From the NCBI GenBank assembly GCA_015067945.1, contig SVLM01000012.1, positions 1 through 53,045 of the forward strand: a stretch of 53,045 bases of DNA, given 5' to 3'. Source of the DNA: Oscillospiraceae bacterium (GTDB taxonomy: Bacteria > Bacillota > Clostridia > Oscillospirales > Oscillospiraceae). Both the position numbers and the translations under genes were made by a program. Positions 1 to 8,351 of the stretch are shown piece by piece. Positions within the stretch are counted from its first letter, which is position 1, and the number at the start of each line of letters is the position of its first letter. Under the pieces are notes generated by a model. That model was not told the DNA's origin. It searched no databases and saw only the letters and a list, made by a program, of their open reading frames with translations.

Positions 1-171
1 CTCCTTTGGTTTCTAAGTGTGGTTGGCAGACCTACTCTTATTCTACCAAAGGAGGATATTTTTTCTAGGCATAGCTAAAGCTTTTTGGAACCACCGGCAC
101 TGCCGGTGGTTTTCTCTTACAAAAAGGAATCGCAGCACCGCTATCGGTGCTGCGATTTATTGTATTAATTT
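1..171. terminator. Left edge, no gene: hairpins and convergent terminator
   Basis: No convincing coding region. Positions 1-10 and 46-55 are perfect inverted complements separated by a 35-base loop. Positions 89-99 pair with 101-111 in an 11-bp stem, and 129-140 pair with 145-156 in a 12-bp stem with a 4-base loop followed by a T-rich stretch. The last two look like rho-independent terminators. One presumably ends the minus-strand gene that stops at 172 and the other a plus-strand gene outside the window. Confidence 0.6.
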
Positions 172-852
172 TTATCTGAAATACTTGTCCAAAATATCCC
201 AGTATTCCCTTGGGATTCTATAACAGCCCACCTGATAAGATTCCGGCATGACATATTCATCTGGTTGATCATAGAAAATCTCCGTTGTGATAACCCATTC
301 GCCATTCACTTTACCCATAAGTCCTTTGTAGACCGTTGTCACCGGGCAATTCTCATAAGCAAAATACAGGACTTTCATTCGCTGATCATCCCGAGAAGCA
401 TAAATTGAATCCGTTTCATAAGTAAAGGATGTGGTTTTTTCTGCATCTATTTTCGAAAGAGCATCTAAAAATGCAGCATCTGTAATATAGGTTCTGTCCC
501 AGCAAACTGTTGTCAATTCACCCGATTGGGGAATATGATAACTTTTCAATACATAAAGCTGATCATCAAGAAAAGATCGCACAACCACAAATGTATGACT
601 GGGATCTTCCTCGACTTCATTGATTTTGGCGTTGCCATCTTTCGTTTTTGCGATTGCTCTACCCTCTGAATACCGTCCGGAGATTTCTACATATCTTTTT
701 CCGTTCCACTCCATAAATTCCACATATACCGCAGCAGAATCGTCTGTAATAAAAACACCCAAGTCCCACATCACATAAATCGCCCCGCCTGCAATCACCA
801 AAGCCAATGCAATCAGTATACAACGGAATGCGATCATCCCTACCTTTGACAT
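172..852 (-). CDS. Hypothetical membrane-anchored protein, 226 aa
   Basis: I do not recognise this family. The protein starts with a short positive N-terminus and one hydrophobic segment at about residues 7-29 without an obvious signal-peptidase site. The rest is a hydrophilic domain rich in aromatic and acidic residues, so it is probably a single-pass protein with an exposed C-terminal domain. I chose the ATG at 852 over the upstream ATG at 879 because AGGAGG lies 7 bases before it. A good promoter (positions 895-924) precedes it and a hairpin terminator follows. It appears monocistronic. There is no cysteine lipobox and no catalytic motif, so no function is proposed. Confidence 0.75.
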   Translation of the reverse strand: MSKVGMIAFRCILIALALVIAGGAIYVMWDLGVFITDDSAAVYVEFMEWNGKRYVEISGRYSEGRAIAKTKDGNAKINEVEEDPSHTFVVVRSFLDDQLYVLKSYHIPQSGELTTVCWDRTYITDAAFLDALSKIDAEKTTSFTYETDSIYASRDDQRMKVLYFAYENCPVTTVYKGLMGKVNGEWVITTEIFYDQPDEYVMPESYQVGCYRIPREYWDILDKYFR

Positions 853-894
853 ATTAGTACCTCCTAAAATCCATTTCATTGAGCTACCAATAAT

Positions 895-924
895 ATTATA
901 CTATGCCCTTTTCGCGAAAGTCAA
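895..924 (-). promoter_or_regulatory. Promoter of the 226-aa membrane protein gene
   Basis: On the minus strand a TTGACT -35 box (919-924) is followed after 18 bases by a perfect TATAAT -10 box (895-900), about 45 bases upstream of the ATG at 852. Confidence 0.7.
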
Positions 925-938
925 TTCTGTATAACTTA

Positions 939-974
939 CAAAAAAGCAAGGCAGGAGAAAACTCCCACCCTGCA
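939..974 (-). terminator. Terminator of the ABC exporter operon
   Basis: A hairpin with a roughly 12-bp imperfect stem (946-974) is followed on the minus strand by a run of T (939-945). It lies about 60 bases after the stop of the exporter gene ending at 1032. Confidence 0.8.
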
Positions 975-1031
975 GTTTTTTATGCAATTTGTCCGCGGCA
1001 AACATAGGGGTTTTGCACCGGATTGCTCCCT

Positions 1032-2933
1032 TTACTCCAGTTCAAAAACGCCGGTGTACAGCTTATAGTAGGTTCCTTGCAGCTTGATCAAGTCCTCATG
1101 GGTGCCCCGTTCAATAATCCGTCCGTGATCCAAAACCATGATGCAATCGGAATTCATAACCGTACTAAGCCGGTGAGCGATCACAAAGGTAGTCCTGCCA
1201 TGCATCAGTGCATCCATGCCCTTCTGCACCAATGCCTCGGTGCGGGTATCAATGGAGGATGTGGCTTCGTCCAAAATCATCACCGGAGGATCTGCCACAG
1301 CCGCCCGGGCAATTGCGATCAGCTGTCGCTGACCCTGGGATAGGCTCGCACCGTTACCGGTGAGCTCCGTGTCATAGCCATTGGGCAGCCGGGTGATAAA
1401 GTCATGGGCATTGGCCAGCTTTGCCGCCCGGATGCAATCCTCATCCGTGGCATCCAGCTTACCGTAGCGGATATTTTCCATCACCGTACCGGTAAACAGA
1501 TTGGTTTCCTGAAGCACCACGCCCAGGCTCCGCCGCAGATCGGCTTTCTTGATCTTGTTGATATTGATGCCGTCATAACGGATCTTGCCGTCAGCAATGT
1601 CGTAGAACCGGTTGATCAGGTTCGTAATGGTGGTCTTACCGGCACCGGTAGCACCAACAAAGGCGATTTTCTGACCCGGATGGGCATACAGCGTTACATC
1701 GTACAGCACCTGCTTTTCTTCCACATAGCCAAAGTCCACGGCATCCATCACAATGTCGCCCTTCAGCTCTGTGTAAGTCAGTGTGCCGTCGCCGTGGGGA
1801 TGCTTCCATGCCCAGTGACCGGTACGCTCCTGACTCTCGGTGATGGTTCCGTCCTCGTCAATATGAGCATTGACCAAGGTCACATAGCCGTTGTCCGCCT
1901 CCGGCTCTTCATCCATCAGTTCAAAGATTCGCTCCGCACCGGCCAGTGCCATAACAATGGCATTGATCTGGTTGGAGATTTGACTGATGGGCATATTGAA
2001 TTGCCGGGACAGTGTCATGAAGGCCATCAGGCTGCCTATGGTCAGCAGAGGCAGCGCATCGCTGGACATCACGCACAGCGTACCGCCCACGATGGCAAGG
2101 ATGGCATACTGAATATAACCCAGATTATTATTGATGGGGCCCATGACATTGGAGAATTTGCCGGCGGAGTAGGCGTTTTGCCGAAGCTGCTCGTTGAGCT
2201 TGTCAAATTCCGCCTTGCTGACCTCCTCGTGGTTGAAGACCTTGACTACCTTCTGTCCGGATATCATTTCCTCGATATAGCCGTTGACCGTACCCAAGGA
2301 TTTCTGCTGGCCGATAAAAAATTTCGCAGCCTTTCCAGCCAGTGTCTTGGTGATGAAAACCACGCCCAAAACCGTGATCATCATGACGATCGTCAGAATC
2401 CAGGACTGTGTCAGCATGGTGATGAACACCACCAACAGCGTAACCACTGCGGATACTGCCTGAGGAATGGACTGAGAAATCATTTGCCGCAGGGTGTCAA
2501 TATCACTGGTGTAGCGGGACATGATGTTGCCTGCGGTATTGGAGTCAAAATAGCGAATAGGCAGGGTCTGCATTTTCCGAAACAGATCGTCCCTGACTTT
2601 CTTCTGGATTCCCTGGGTAACGCCTACCATGAGGAAGCTTTGCAGGAAACTGGCGACCATTCCAAGAACAAAAATGCAGGCAAGCTTCACAAGGAACTCC
2701 CATACGGGGGTAAAATCCGTCGAACCGGACGACACCATGGGAAGGATGAATTGATCCACCAGGTTGCCCAGAGCCGTGGAGCTTTGTGCATGGGCATAGG
2801 CATTGGCGAAGATACACAGCAGGACAATAAAGATCGTCAGCTTATACTTCATCAGGTATTTCAGCAAGCGGCCCAGTGTCTTTTTCGGGTCTTTTGCCAT
2901 GCGGCCGTCGCCTTGCAGTCTGACAGGAGGCAT
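1032..2933 (-). CDS. ABC exporter half-transporter, subunit 2 (YheH/BmrD type)
   Basis: This 633-residue fused permease-ATPase has an N-terminal six-helix exporter domain (about residues 25-330) and a C-terminal nucleotide-binding domain. The Walker A motif is GATGAGKTT, the Walker B motif ends in LDEATSS with the catalytic glutamate present, and the signature is LSQGQ rather than LSGGQ. An insert of about 45 residues separates the two domains. Its start overlaps the stop of the upstream partner gene by one base (TAATG), and GGGAGG lies 9 bases before the ATG, so translation is coupled. With that partner it should form a heterodimeric exporter of drugs, lipids or peptides. The substrate cannot be read from sequence. 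Confidence 0.93.
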   Translation of the reverse strand: MPPVRLQGDGRMAKDPKKTLGRLLKYLMKYKLTIFIVLLCIFANAYAHAQSSTALGNLVDQFILPMVSSGSTDFTPVWEFLVKLACIFVLGMVASFLQSFLMVGVTQGIQKKVRDDLFRKMQTLPIRYFDSNTAGNIMSRYTSDIDTLRQMISQSIPQAVSAVVTLLVVFITMLTQSWILTIVMMITVLGVVFITKTLAGKAAKFFIGQQKSLGTVNGYIEEMISGQKVVKVFNHEEVSKAEFDKLNEQLRQNAYSAGKFSNVMGPINNNLGYIQYAILAIVGGTLCVMSSDALPLLTIGSLMAFMTLSRQFNMPISQISNQINAIVMALAGAERIFELMDEEPEADNGYVTLVNAHIDEDGTITESQERTGHWAWKHPHGDGTLTYTELKGDIVMDAVDFGYVEEKQVLYDVTLYAHPGQKIAFVGATGAGKTTITNLINRFYDIADGKIRYDGININKIKKADLRRSLGVVLQETNLFTGTVMENIRYGKLDATDEDCIRAAKLANAHDFITRLPNGYDTELTGNGASLSQGQRQLIAIARAAVADPPVMILDEATSSIDTRTEALVQKGMDALMHGRTTFVIAHRLSTVMNSDCIMVLDHGRIIERGTHEDLIKLQGTYYKLYTGVFELE

Positions 2934-4678
2934 TATTCAATTCCTCCCTTCTGCTGAGAATAGAAGACTTCCTGATAAATGGAGGAGGTCTGCATCAATT
3001 CATCGTGGGTGCCCACAGCAACCACCTGACCATTGTCCAGGATGATGATCATATCCGCATCCTGCACGGAAGCCACACGCTGGGCGATAATCAGCTTGGT
3101 GGTGCCGGGGATTTCCTCGGCAAAGGCCTTGCGGATCATCGCATCGGTATGGGTATCCACCGCAGATGTGGAATCGTCCAAAATCAGGATCTTGGGCTTT
3201 TTCAGCAGTGCCCGGGCGATGCACAGACGCTGCTTCTGACCGCCGGACACATTGGTGCCGCCCTGCTCGATGTGGGTATCGTAGCCATCGGGGAAGGACT
3301 CAATAAAATCGTGAGCACAGGCCAGCTTACACGCGTGGATCAGTTCTTCGTCGGTGGCATTGGGATCGCCCCAACGCAGATTCTCCTTGATCGATCCGGA
3401 GAACAGCACGTTTTTCTGCAACACCATGGCTACGTTGTCCCGCAGAATTTCCAGATCATAGTTTCGGACGTCCACACCACCCACCTTCACAATGCCCTCA
3501 GAAACATCATAAAGCCGGGGAATCAGCTGCACCAAGGTGGATTTACTGGAACCGGTGCCGCCCAAAATACCCACCGTCGCACCGGCAGGAATGTGCAGAT
3601 TCACTTCCTTCAGTGCCCGGTGCTGGGCCGTGGCACTGTAACGGAAGGATACATCTTCAAAGTCGATAGAGCCGTCGACAACTTCTTTCACTGCGTCGGC
3701 AGGAGATGTCAGATCCGGTTCTTCGGTCAAAATCTCATAGCATCTTCTCAAGGGCGTGCGACTCATGGTCATCATAACGAAGACCATGGACATATTCATC
3801 AGTCCCATGAGAATCTGGGTGGTATAGGTGAACATGGAAGACAGCTCACCGGTAGTCAGCCCCTTCATCGGATTGTTACCGGAAGCCACCACCATCTGGG
3901 CACCCACCCAGGAAATCGAAAGCATACAAGCGTAGACGCACAGCATCATAATGGGCGAATTGAGGGACAAAATCTTTTCCGCTTTGGAAAAATTCTTTGC
4001 CAGATCACCGGAAATGCCGGTGAATTTATCCACTTCCTTGTCGTCACGAACAAAGGATTTTACTACCCGGATACCGTGGACATTTTCCTGAACCACATTG
4101 TTCAGCTTATCCATCATCTTAAATCCGCGGTCGAAGATCTTAAACACCAACGGCACCAGGCACACCAGTGCCACGATCAGCAGCGGCATGACCTGCAGGT
4201 AAATGGTGCTGAGCTTGACAGACAGCCGCAGAGCCATAGTCAATGCCAGCACCAGCATCATGGTGCAGCGGATGGTCATACGGATCATCATCTGAAATGT
4301 CATTTGCAGATTGGCCACATCCGAGGTCAGTCTGGTAACAATAGAAGCACTGGAGAACTTATCAATGTTGGAAAAGCTGAAATTCTGGACGCGGTAGAAC
4401 ATATCCTGCCGCAGATTTCTTGCAAAGCCAGTGGCCGCCTTGGATGCAAAGGTAGCCGACGCCACACCAAAACTCAGCGATGCCAGTGCACACAGCACCA
4501 GCTGAATTGACTTTGTGATGACTACTTCCATATTTTGTAACGTGACACCGTAGTCATACAGATCCGCCATCACCAGCGGGATCAACACCTCCATGGCCAC
4601 CTCGCCGACCATGCACAGCGGGCTTAGTATTGCCGCCCACTTATATTCCCGGATGCACCGGGCTAATCGTCTGAGCAT
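2933..4678 (-). CDS. ABC exporter half-transporter, subunit 1 (YheI/BmrC type)
   Basis: This 581-residue protein has the same permease-ATPase plan as its downstream partner. Walker A is GGTGSSKST, the signature is the canonical VSGGQ, and Walker B reads ILDDSTS, so aspartate replaces the catalytic glutamate. In heterodimeric exporters this marks the subunit whose Walker motifs build the non-hydrolysing site, together with the partner's altered LSQGQ signature. It is the first gene of a two-gene operon. A GGAAGG ribosome site precedes the ATG and a promoter lies at 4724-4752. The partner overlaps its stop codon by one base. Confidence 0.93.
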   Translation of the reverse strand: MLRRLARCIREYKWAAILSPLCMVGEVAMEVLIPLVMADLYDYGVTLQNMEVVITKSIQLVLCALASLSFGVASATFASKAATGFARNLRQDMFYRVQNFSFSNIDKFSSASIVTRLTSDVANLQMTFQMMIRMTIRCTMMLVLALTMALRLSVKLSTIYLQVMPLLIVALVCLVPLVFKIFDRGFKMMDKLNNVVQENVHGIRVVKSFVRDDKEVDKFTGISGDLAKNFSKAEKILSLNSPIMMLCVYACMLSISWVGAQMVVASGNNPMKGLTTGELSSMFTYTTQILMGLMNMSMVFVMMTMSRTPLRRCYEILTEEPDLTSPADAVKEVVDGSIDFEDVSFRYSATAQHRALKEVNLHIPAGATVGILGGTGSSKSTLVQLIPRLYDVSEGIVKVGGVDVRNYDLEILRDNVAMVLQKNVLFSGSIKENLRWGDPNATDEELIHACKLACAHDFIESFPDGYDTHIEQGGTNVSGGQKQRLCIARALLKKPKILILDDSTSAVDTHTDAMIRKAFAEEIPGTTKLIIAQRVASVQDADMIIILDNGQVVAVGTHDELMQTSSIYQEVFYSQQKGGIE

Positions 4679-4723
4679 TCTAGACCTTCCTTCCTGTTGG
4701 TTTTGAAAATTATCTATCCTGAA

Positions 4724-4752
4724 ATTTTACCACAGCTGTTTCCCAAACGCAA
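4724..4752 (-). promoter_or_regulatory. Promoter of the ABC exporter operon
   Basis: On the minus strand a TTGCGT -35 box (4747-4752) and a TAAAAT -10 box (4724-4729) are separated by 17 bases, about 46 bases upstream of the ATG at 4678. Confidence 0.6.
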
Positions 4753-4782
4753 CCCTATGGAAAAAAAGTTTACAATTTCAAA

Positions 4783-4912
4783 GCCTTCCCCTCTGGGGAG
4801 GTGTTCTGCGCAGCGAATATAAAATACCTATGCTTACCGGTGGCAAGCATACCGCAATTCATAGGTGGATTCAAATTTGCAATCTCTGGTTGCTTCGCAC
4901 AGAATGATGCCC
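4783..4912 (+). repeat. Two-hairpin dispersed repeat, expanded copy
   Basis: The stem CCTTCCCC/GGGGAGG (about 4784-4802) has the head sequence of the dispersed repeat family seen at 5937, 9416, 11047 and 12913. Downstream, TTCTGCGCAGC near 4804 faces GCTTCGCACAGAA near 4892-4904. The second hairpin therefore seems enlarged by about 70 bases that hold a further CCTATG/CATAGG pairing. Boundaries are approximate. Confidence 0.5.
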
Positions 4913-4917
4913 TTCTT

Positions 4918-5013
4918 GTAGGGGCGATTCACGAATCACCCGCGGACGGCCAATGGCCGCCCTTACACGCTCTGTCGATAGGAATCGTAGGGGCGAGCAT
5001 CGCTCGTCCGCAA
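4918..5013 (+). repeat. Pair of GTAGGGGCG-type hairpin repeats
   Basis: Two copies of GTAGGGGCG begin at about 4918 and 4987. Each is followed by a self-complementary core that differs between copies (GATTC/GAATC and GAGC/GCTC) and by a CGC-rich tail. Same frame with a changed stem is the mark of a mobile palindromic intergenic repeat. Between them lies a further hairpin, GGCCAATGGCC. Confidence 0.5.
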
Positions 5014-5030
5014 AGGAATAGCAATCCATC

Positions 5031-5059
5031 TTGCACCCCACCTGAAAATCTGCTATACT
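5031..5059 (+). promoter_or_regulatory. Promoter of the amidohydrolase gene
   Basis: A TTGCAC -35 box (5031-5036), 17-base spacer and TATACT -10 box (5054-5059) lie just upstream of an AAAGGAAG ribosome site (5070-5077) and the ATG at 5086. Confidence 0.75.
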
Positions 5060-5085
5060 ATCCTCCAAAGAAAGGAAGTGAGTCC

Positions 5086-5934
5086 ATGCGTTCCGATTGC
5101 CATATGCACATGATTTTGGACGGCCAGTACTGGAAATCCGCCATCGCCCGGCACAGCAGCGGCCCGGATATCCCTTGGATTCGCCAAGTGCTATCCCAAT
5201 ACAAGGCCCAGGGCTTTACCTACCTCCGGGATGGCGGTGACCGGTGGAACGCCGGCAAAGCCGCCCGGGACATTGCCCCGGAATACGGCATCACCTACCG
5301 CACACCCTTAGCCCCCTTATGTAAAGCCGATCACTACGGTGCATTCATCGGCGAAGTCTGGCACAATATGGCAGAATTTTCCGCTCTGGTTCGCAACCAT
5401 CGGCAAAATGGTGCAGATTTTATCAAAATCATGATCTCCGGCCTGATGGATTTTGATCGTGCCGGTGTACTCACAGAAGAGGGTCTTTCAGCCAACGAAA
5501 TCAAGGAACTGATCCACATCGCCCACGAAGAGGGCTTTTCTGTCATGGCCCACGCCAACGGTGCACGCACTGTAGAAGCCGCCGCAATTGCCGGGGTAGA
5601 TTCCGTGGAACACGGTGCGTACCAGGACGAAGAATCCCTGCTGGCCATGAAAGAAAATGGCACAGTTTGGGTTCCCACCCTTTCCACTATGGGCAATCTC
5701 CGTGGCAAGGGCCGCTACAACGAGACTGCCGTAGCAGCTATTTGGGAAACTGCCGCAGAAAATGTCCGAAAATTCGCCCGGATAGGCGGTCTGATCGCCC
5801 CGGGCAGTGATGCCGGTGCCTGGGCCGTCCCCCACGGTGCCGACACCGAACATAGGCTTCTTACCGACCTCCTCGGCCCCAACGCCGATGCCATTCTCTC
5901 CCCCGCCACCGCCATCATCCAACAAAAATTCTAA
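5086..5934 (+). CDS. Compact amidohydrolase-superfamily metal-dependent hydrolase
   Basis: This 282-residue protein has the metal-ligand order of the amidohydrolase superfamily: HMH at residues 6-8, a lysine in FIKIMISG likely to be the carboxylated bridging ligand, then VMAHANG, SVEHGAY and the aspartate of PGSDAGA. It looks like the TIM barrel of the imidazolonepropionase/prolidase-like group. It starts directly at the first metal motif, so it lacks the small beta-sandwich domain that frames most family members of about 400 residues. The open frame extends upstream to 4801 but crosses repeats. The ATG at 5086 has both a ribosome site and a promoter. It is monocistronic and its substrate is unknown. 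Confidence 0.85.
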   Translation: MRSDCHMHMILDGQYWKSAIARHSSGPDIPWIRQVLSQYKAQGFTYLRDGGDRWNAGKAARDIAPEYGITYRTPLAPLCKADHYGAFIGEVWHNMAEFSALVRNHRQNGADFIKIMISGLMDFDRAGVLTEEGLSANEIKELIHIAHEEGFSVMAHANGARTVEAAAIAGVDSVEHGAYQDEESLLAMKENGTVWVPTLSTMGNLRGKGRYNETAVAAIWETAAENVRKFARIGGLIAPGSDAGAWAVPHGADTEHRLLTDLLGPNADAILSPATAIIQQKF

Positions 5935-5936
5935 AG

Positions 5937-5985
5937 CCTTCCCCTTTGGGGAAGGTGTCACGGCGAACGCCGTGACGGATGAGGG
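5937..5985 (+). repeat. Two-hairpin dispersed repeat
   Basis: Hairpin 1 (5937-5955, CCTTCCCC/GGGGAAGG) is followed by hairpin 2 (5957-5976, an 8-bp stem GTCACGGC/GCCGTGAC) and the tail GGATGAGGG. It begins two bases after the amidohydrolase stop. Confidence 0.65.
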
Positions 5986-5988
5986 CCT

Positions 5989-6030
5989 GTCATTCTGAGC
6001 GGAGGGCGAATGCCCGTAGTCGAAGAATCC
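5989..6030 (+). repeat. TGTCATTCTGAG-type palindromic repeat
   Basis: The ends TGTCATTCTGAGC and GAAGAATCC enclose a GGGC/GCCC hairpin. This architecture is widespread among bacterial REP-like intergenic repeats. It abuts the two-hairpin repeat on its left. Confidence 0.5.
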
Positions 6031-6041
6031 GTCCCCTACAT

Positions 6042-6075
6042 AAAAAACGACCCGCCTTTCGGCAGGTCGTTTTTA
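6042..6075. terminator. Bidirectional terminator between amidohydrolase and metG
   Basis: A hairpin at 6048-6070 (ACGACC/GGTCGT arms with internal GC/GC) is flanked by A and T runs on both sides. It can end metG on the minus strand, which stops at 6085, and the amidohydrolase transcript on the plus strand. Confidence 0.85.
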
Positions 6076-6084
6076 TTCACATTC

Positions 6085-8046
6085 TTAGCACAGCTTTGCA
6101 CCGGCGGGGATATCGTCGCTGATCATGATCAGATTCAGCTTCTCCTCACCCTTTTCGGTGTGCACCGCACTCATCAGCATACCGCAGGACTCCCGACCCA
6201 TCATCTTCCGGGGCGGCAGATTGGTGATAGCCACCAGGGTCTTGCCGATCAGCTCCTCAGGCTTGTAGTATTTTGCAATACCACTGAGAATCTGCCGGTC
6301 AGTGCCGGTACCATCGTCCAAAGTAAACTGCAGCAGCTTGTCGCTCTTCTTCACCGGCTGGCAGTCCTTGACCTTCACCGCACGGAAATCACTCTTGCAG
6401 AATGTGTCGAAATCCACCGTTTCTTCTGCGTAGGGTTCAATTTCCAAAGCAGGCAGCTTCTCCTTGGCCTTAGCCTCGTTGAAGGCATTGATCTCAGCCA
6501 GCTTCTTCTCCATATCCAACCGGGCGAACAGAATCTCGCCGGGGCCCACATTACCGCCGGGAGCCAGCACGCCAAAGGTGTTCAGGCTCTCCAGACCACC
6601 GTTTTCGGTGTTCAGCTGCTTCAGAATCCGGGCAGAGGTATCCGGCAGGAAGGGCTCCAGAGCCACAGCCGCAAAGCGGATGCTCTCCAGCAGATTATAC
6701 AGCACAGTACCCAGTCTGCCGTGGTTTGCCTCGTCCTTGGCCAGTGCCCAGGGAGCAGTCTCGTCAATATACTTGTTGGCACGACGCAGCAGCACGAAAA
6801 TCTCGTCAATGGCATCGGCCACCTTCAGTTCATCCATCATCTGTGCCACCTTGCCGGGCATAGCCAATGCAACTGCCTTCAGCTCTTCATCCAAGGCATC
6901 GGGGCAGTTAGGCTCACAGATCTTGCCGCCAAAGTATTTGTTGTCCATGGCAACGGTGCGGTTGACCAGATTACCCAGAATGTTGGCCAGATCGGTGTTG
7001 ATCCGCTCAATCATCAGCTCGTCGGTCATAATGCCATCCGCTGCGAAAGGAATCTCGTGCAGCACAAAGTAACGCACCGCATCCACGCCGAACAGCTCCA
7101 CCAGATCATCGGCATACTTCACATTGCCCAGGCTCTTGGACATCTTGTCGCCCTTGACCAGCAGCCAGGGATGGCCAAAGACCTGCTTGGGCAGCTCCTC
7201 GCCCATGCTCATCAGGAAAATGGGCCAGTAGATAGTGTGGAAACGAACAATATCCTTGCCGATTAAATGCAGATCCGCAGGCCAGAACTTCTTGTAGTGC
7301 TCGCTGTGGTTGCCGTCAGGATCATAGCCGCAGAAGGTGATATAGTTGCTCAGGGCATCCAGCCACACATAACTGACATGACCGGGAGCAAAGTCCAGGG
7401 GCACGCCCCAGGTAAAGCTAGAACGGGAAACGCACAAATCCTGAAGACCGGGCTTTAAGAAATTGTTGACCATCTCGTTCTTCCGGCTTTCCGGCTGGAT
7501 GAACTCAGGATGCTCCTCAATGTGCTTCATCAGCCGGTCAGCGTACTTGCTCATCTTAAAGAAGTATGCCTCTTCCTCGGCATCCACGCATTCGCGGCCG
7601 CAGTCGGGGCACTTACCGTCCACCAGCTGGCTCTCGGTCCAGAAGCTCTCACAAGGTGTACAGTACTTACCCACATACTTGCCCTTGTAAATGTCGCCCT
7701 TTTCGTACATTCTCTTAAAGATCTTCTGCACCTTGGACTTATGCTCGGGATCGGTGGTACGAACAAACCGGTCATAGGTTGTGTTCATCAGATCCCAAAT
7801 CCGCTTAATCTCACCAGCCACGTTGTCCACATGCTCCTGCGGACTGATACCGGCTGCCTGGGCCTTCTGCTGAATCTTCTGGCCGTGCTCATCGGTGCCG
7901 GTCTGGAAATACACATCGTAGCCGGCCATCCGCTTGTAACGGGCAATGGCGTCAGCCAGGACGATCTCATAAGTATTGCCAATGTGGGGCTTGGCAGAGG
8001 TATATGCGATCGCCGTAGAAATATAATAAGATTTCTTTTCGCTCAT
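6085..8046 (-). CDS. metG: Methionyl-tRNA synthetase
   Basis: This 653-residue cytoplasmic enzyme charges tRNA-Met with methionine. The class I HIGH motif appears as HIGN at residues 21-24 and the second motif as KMSKS near residue 300. The connective domain has a CxxC...CxxC zinc site (about residues 126-147). The C-terminal 110 residues match the dimerising tRNA-binding domain of the long bacterial form. The open frame runs 95 codons further upstream, but that stretch is the T-box leader. The ATG at 8046 follows AGGAGGA and is the true start. The gene is controlled by the T-box leader and its own promoter and ends at a strong terminator. Confidence 0.97.
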   Translation of the reverse strand: MSEKKSYYISTAIAYTSAKPHIGNTYEIVLADAIARYKRMAGYDVYFQTGTDEHGQKIQQKAQAAGISPQEHVDNVAGEIKRIWDLMNTTYDRFVRTTDPEHKSKVQKIFKRMYEKGDIYKGKYVGKYCTPCESFWTESQLVDGKCPDCGRECVDAEEEAYFFKMSKYADRLMKHIEEHPEFIQPESRKNEMVNNFLKPGLQDLCVSRSSFTWGVPLDFAPGHVSYVWLDALSNYITFCGYDPDGNHSEHYKKFWPADLHLIGKDIVRFHTIYWPIFLMSMGEELPKQVFGHPWLLVKGDKMSKSLGNVKYADDLVELFGVDAVRYFVLHEIPFAADGIMTDELMIERINTDLANILGNLVNRTVAMDNKYFGGKICEPNCPDALDEELKAVALAMPGKVAQMMDELKVADAIDEIFVLLRRANKYIDETAPWALAKDEANHGRLGTVLYNLLESIRFAAVALEPFLPDTSARILKQLNTENGGLESLNTFGVLAPGGNVGPGEILFARLDMEKKLAEINAFNEAKAKEKLPALEIEPYAEETVDFDTFCKSDFRAVKVKDCQPVKKSDKLLQFTLDDGTGTDRQILSGIAKYYKPEELIGKTLVAITNLPPRKMMGRESCGMLMSAVHTEKGEEKLNLIMISDDIPAGAKLC

Positions 8047-8345
8047 AATCTTCCTCCTGAAATAAAAAAGACGCCCCTGGGGAAACCCAAGGGCGAATAA
8101 ATCCGCGGTACCACCTTGATTCGCAGAAACTCGTGTCATTGCGAGCCAGTGCGAACACTGGCGTGGCAATCTCCACAAAATTTCCACCTCAACACGCATT
8201 AACGGGCGCACCCGGGACTGCTTACCTATCAACAGTCCGGCTCCGAGACCATGTTCGGCAGCTTCCTCCGTATCCCCTCTCACCAAACGGGGACTCTCTG
8301 AACGGGCTTGGCGGCTTACTCTTCTCATCAAAGCCTTTGTATATC
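8047..8345 (-). promoter_or_regulatory. T-box riboswitch leader of metG, interrupted by a repeat
   Basis: The leader shows stem I elements in order on the minus strand: an AGTA motif, AGAGAGT, GGTGAGAG and a specifier loop ...CCGAAC-ATG-G with a methionine codon at 8250-8252. The antiterminator T-box AAGGTGGTACCGCGG lies at 8103-8117. It is followed by the terminator hairpin (8072-8095) with a T-run (8063-8070). Uncharged tRNA-Met is expected to bind and prevent termination. Between the stem I-III region and the T-box lies a dispersed repeat (8132-8176), which lengthens the leader. Confidence 0.9.
8132..8176 (+). repeat. TGTCATTGCGAG-type palindromic repeat inside the T-box leader
   Basis: The ends TGTCATTGCGAG and GGCAATCTCC are the characteristic termini of a common bacterial intergenic repeat. 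They enclose a CCAGTG/CACTGG hairpin. The element sits between the stem I region and the antiterminator of the metG T-box. Confidence 0.7.
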
Positions 8346-8351
8346 TTGGTT

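Noticed and set aside
1404..4510. Long plus-strand open frames (about 500 codons each) opposite the ABC exporter genes
   Set aside because: They are antisense shadows of genes with clear ABC motifs, lack ribosome sites and have unnatural His/Gln-rich composition.
8047..8331. 95-codon N-terminal extension of the MetG reading frame
   Set aside because: It covers the T-box riboswitch and a repeat. The ATG at 8046 has a good ribosome site and gives the normal protein.
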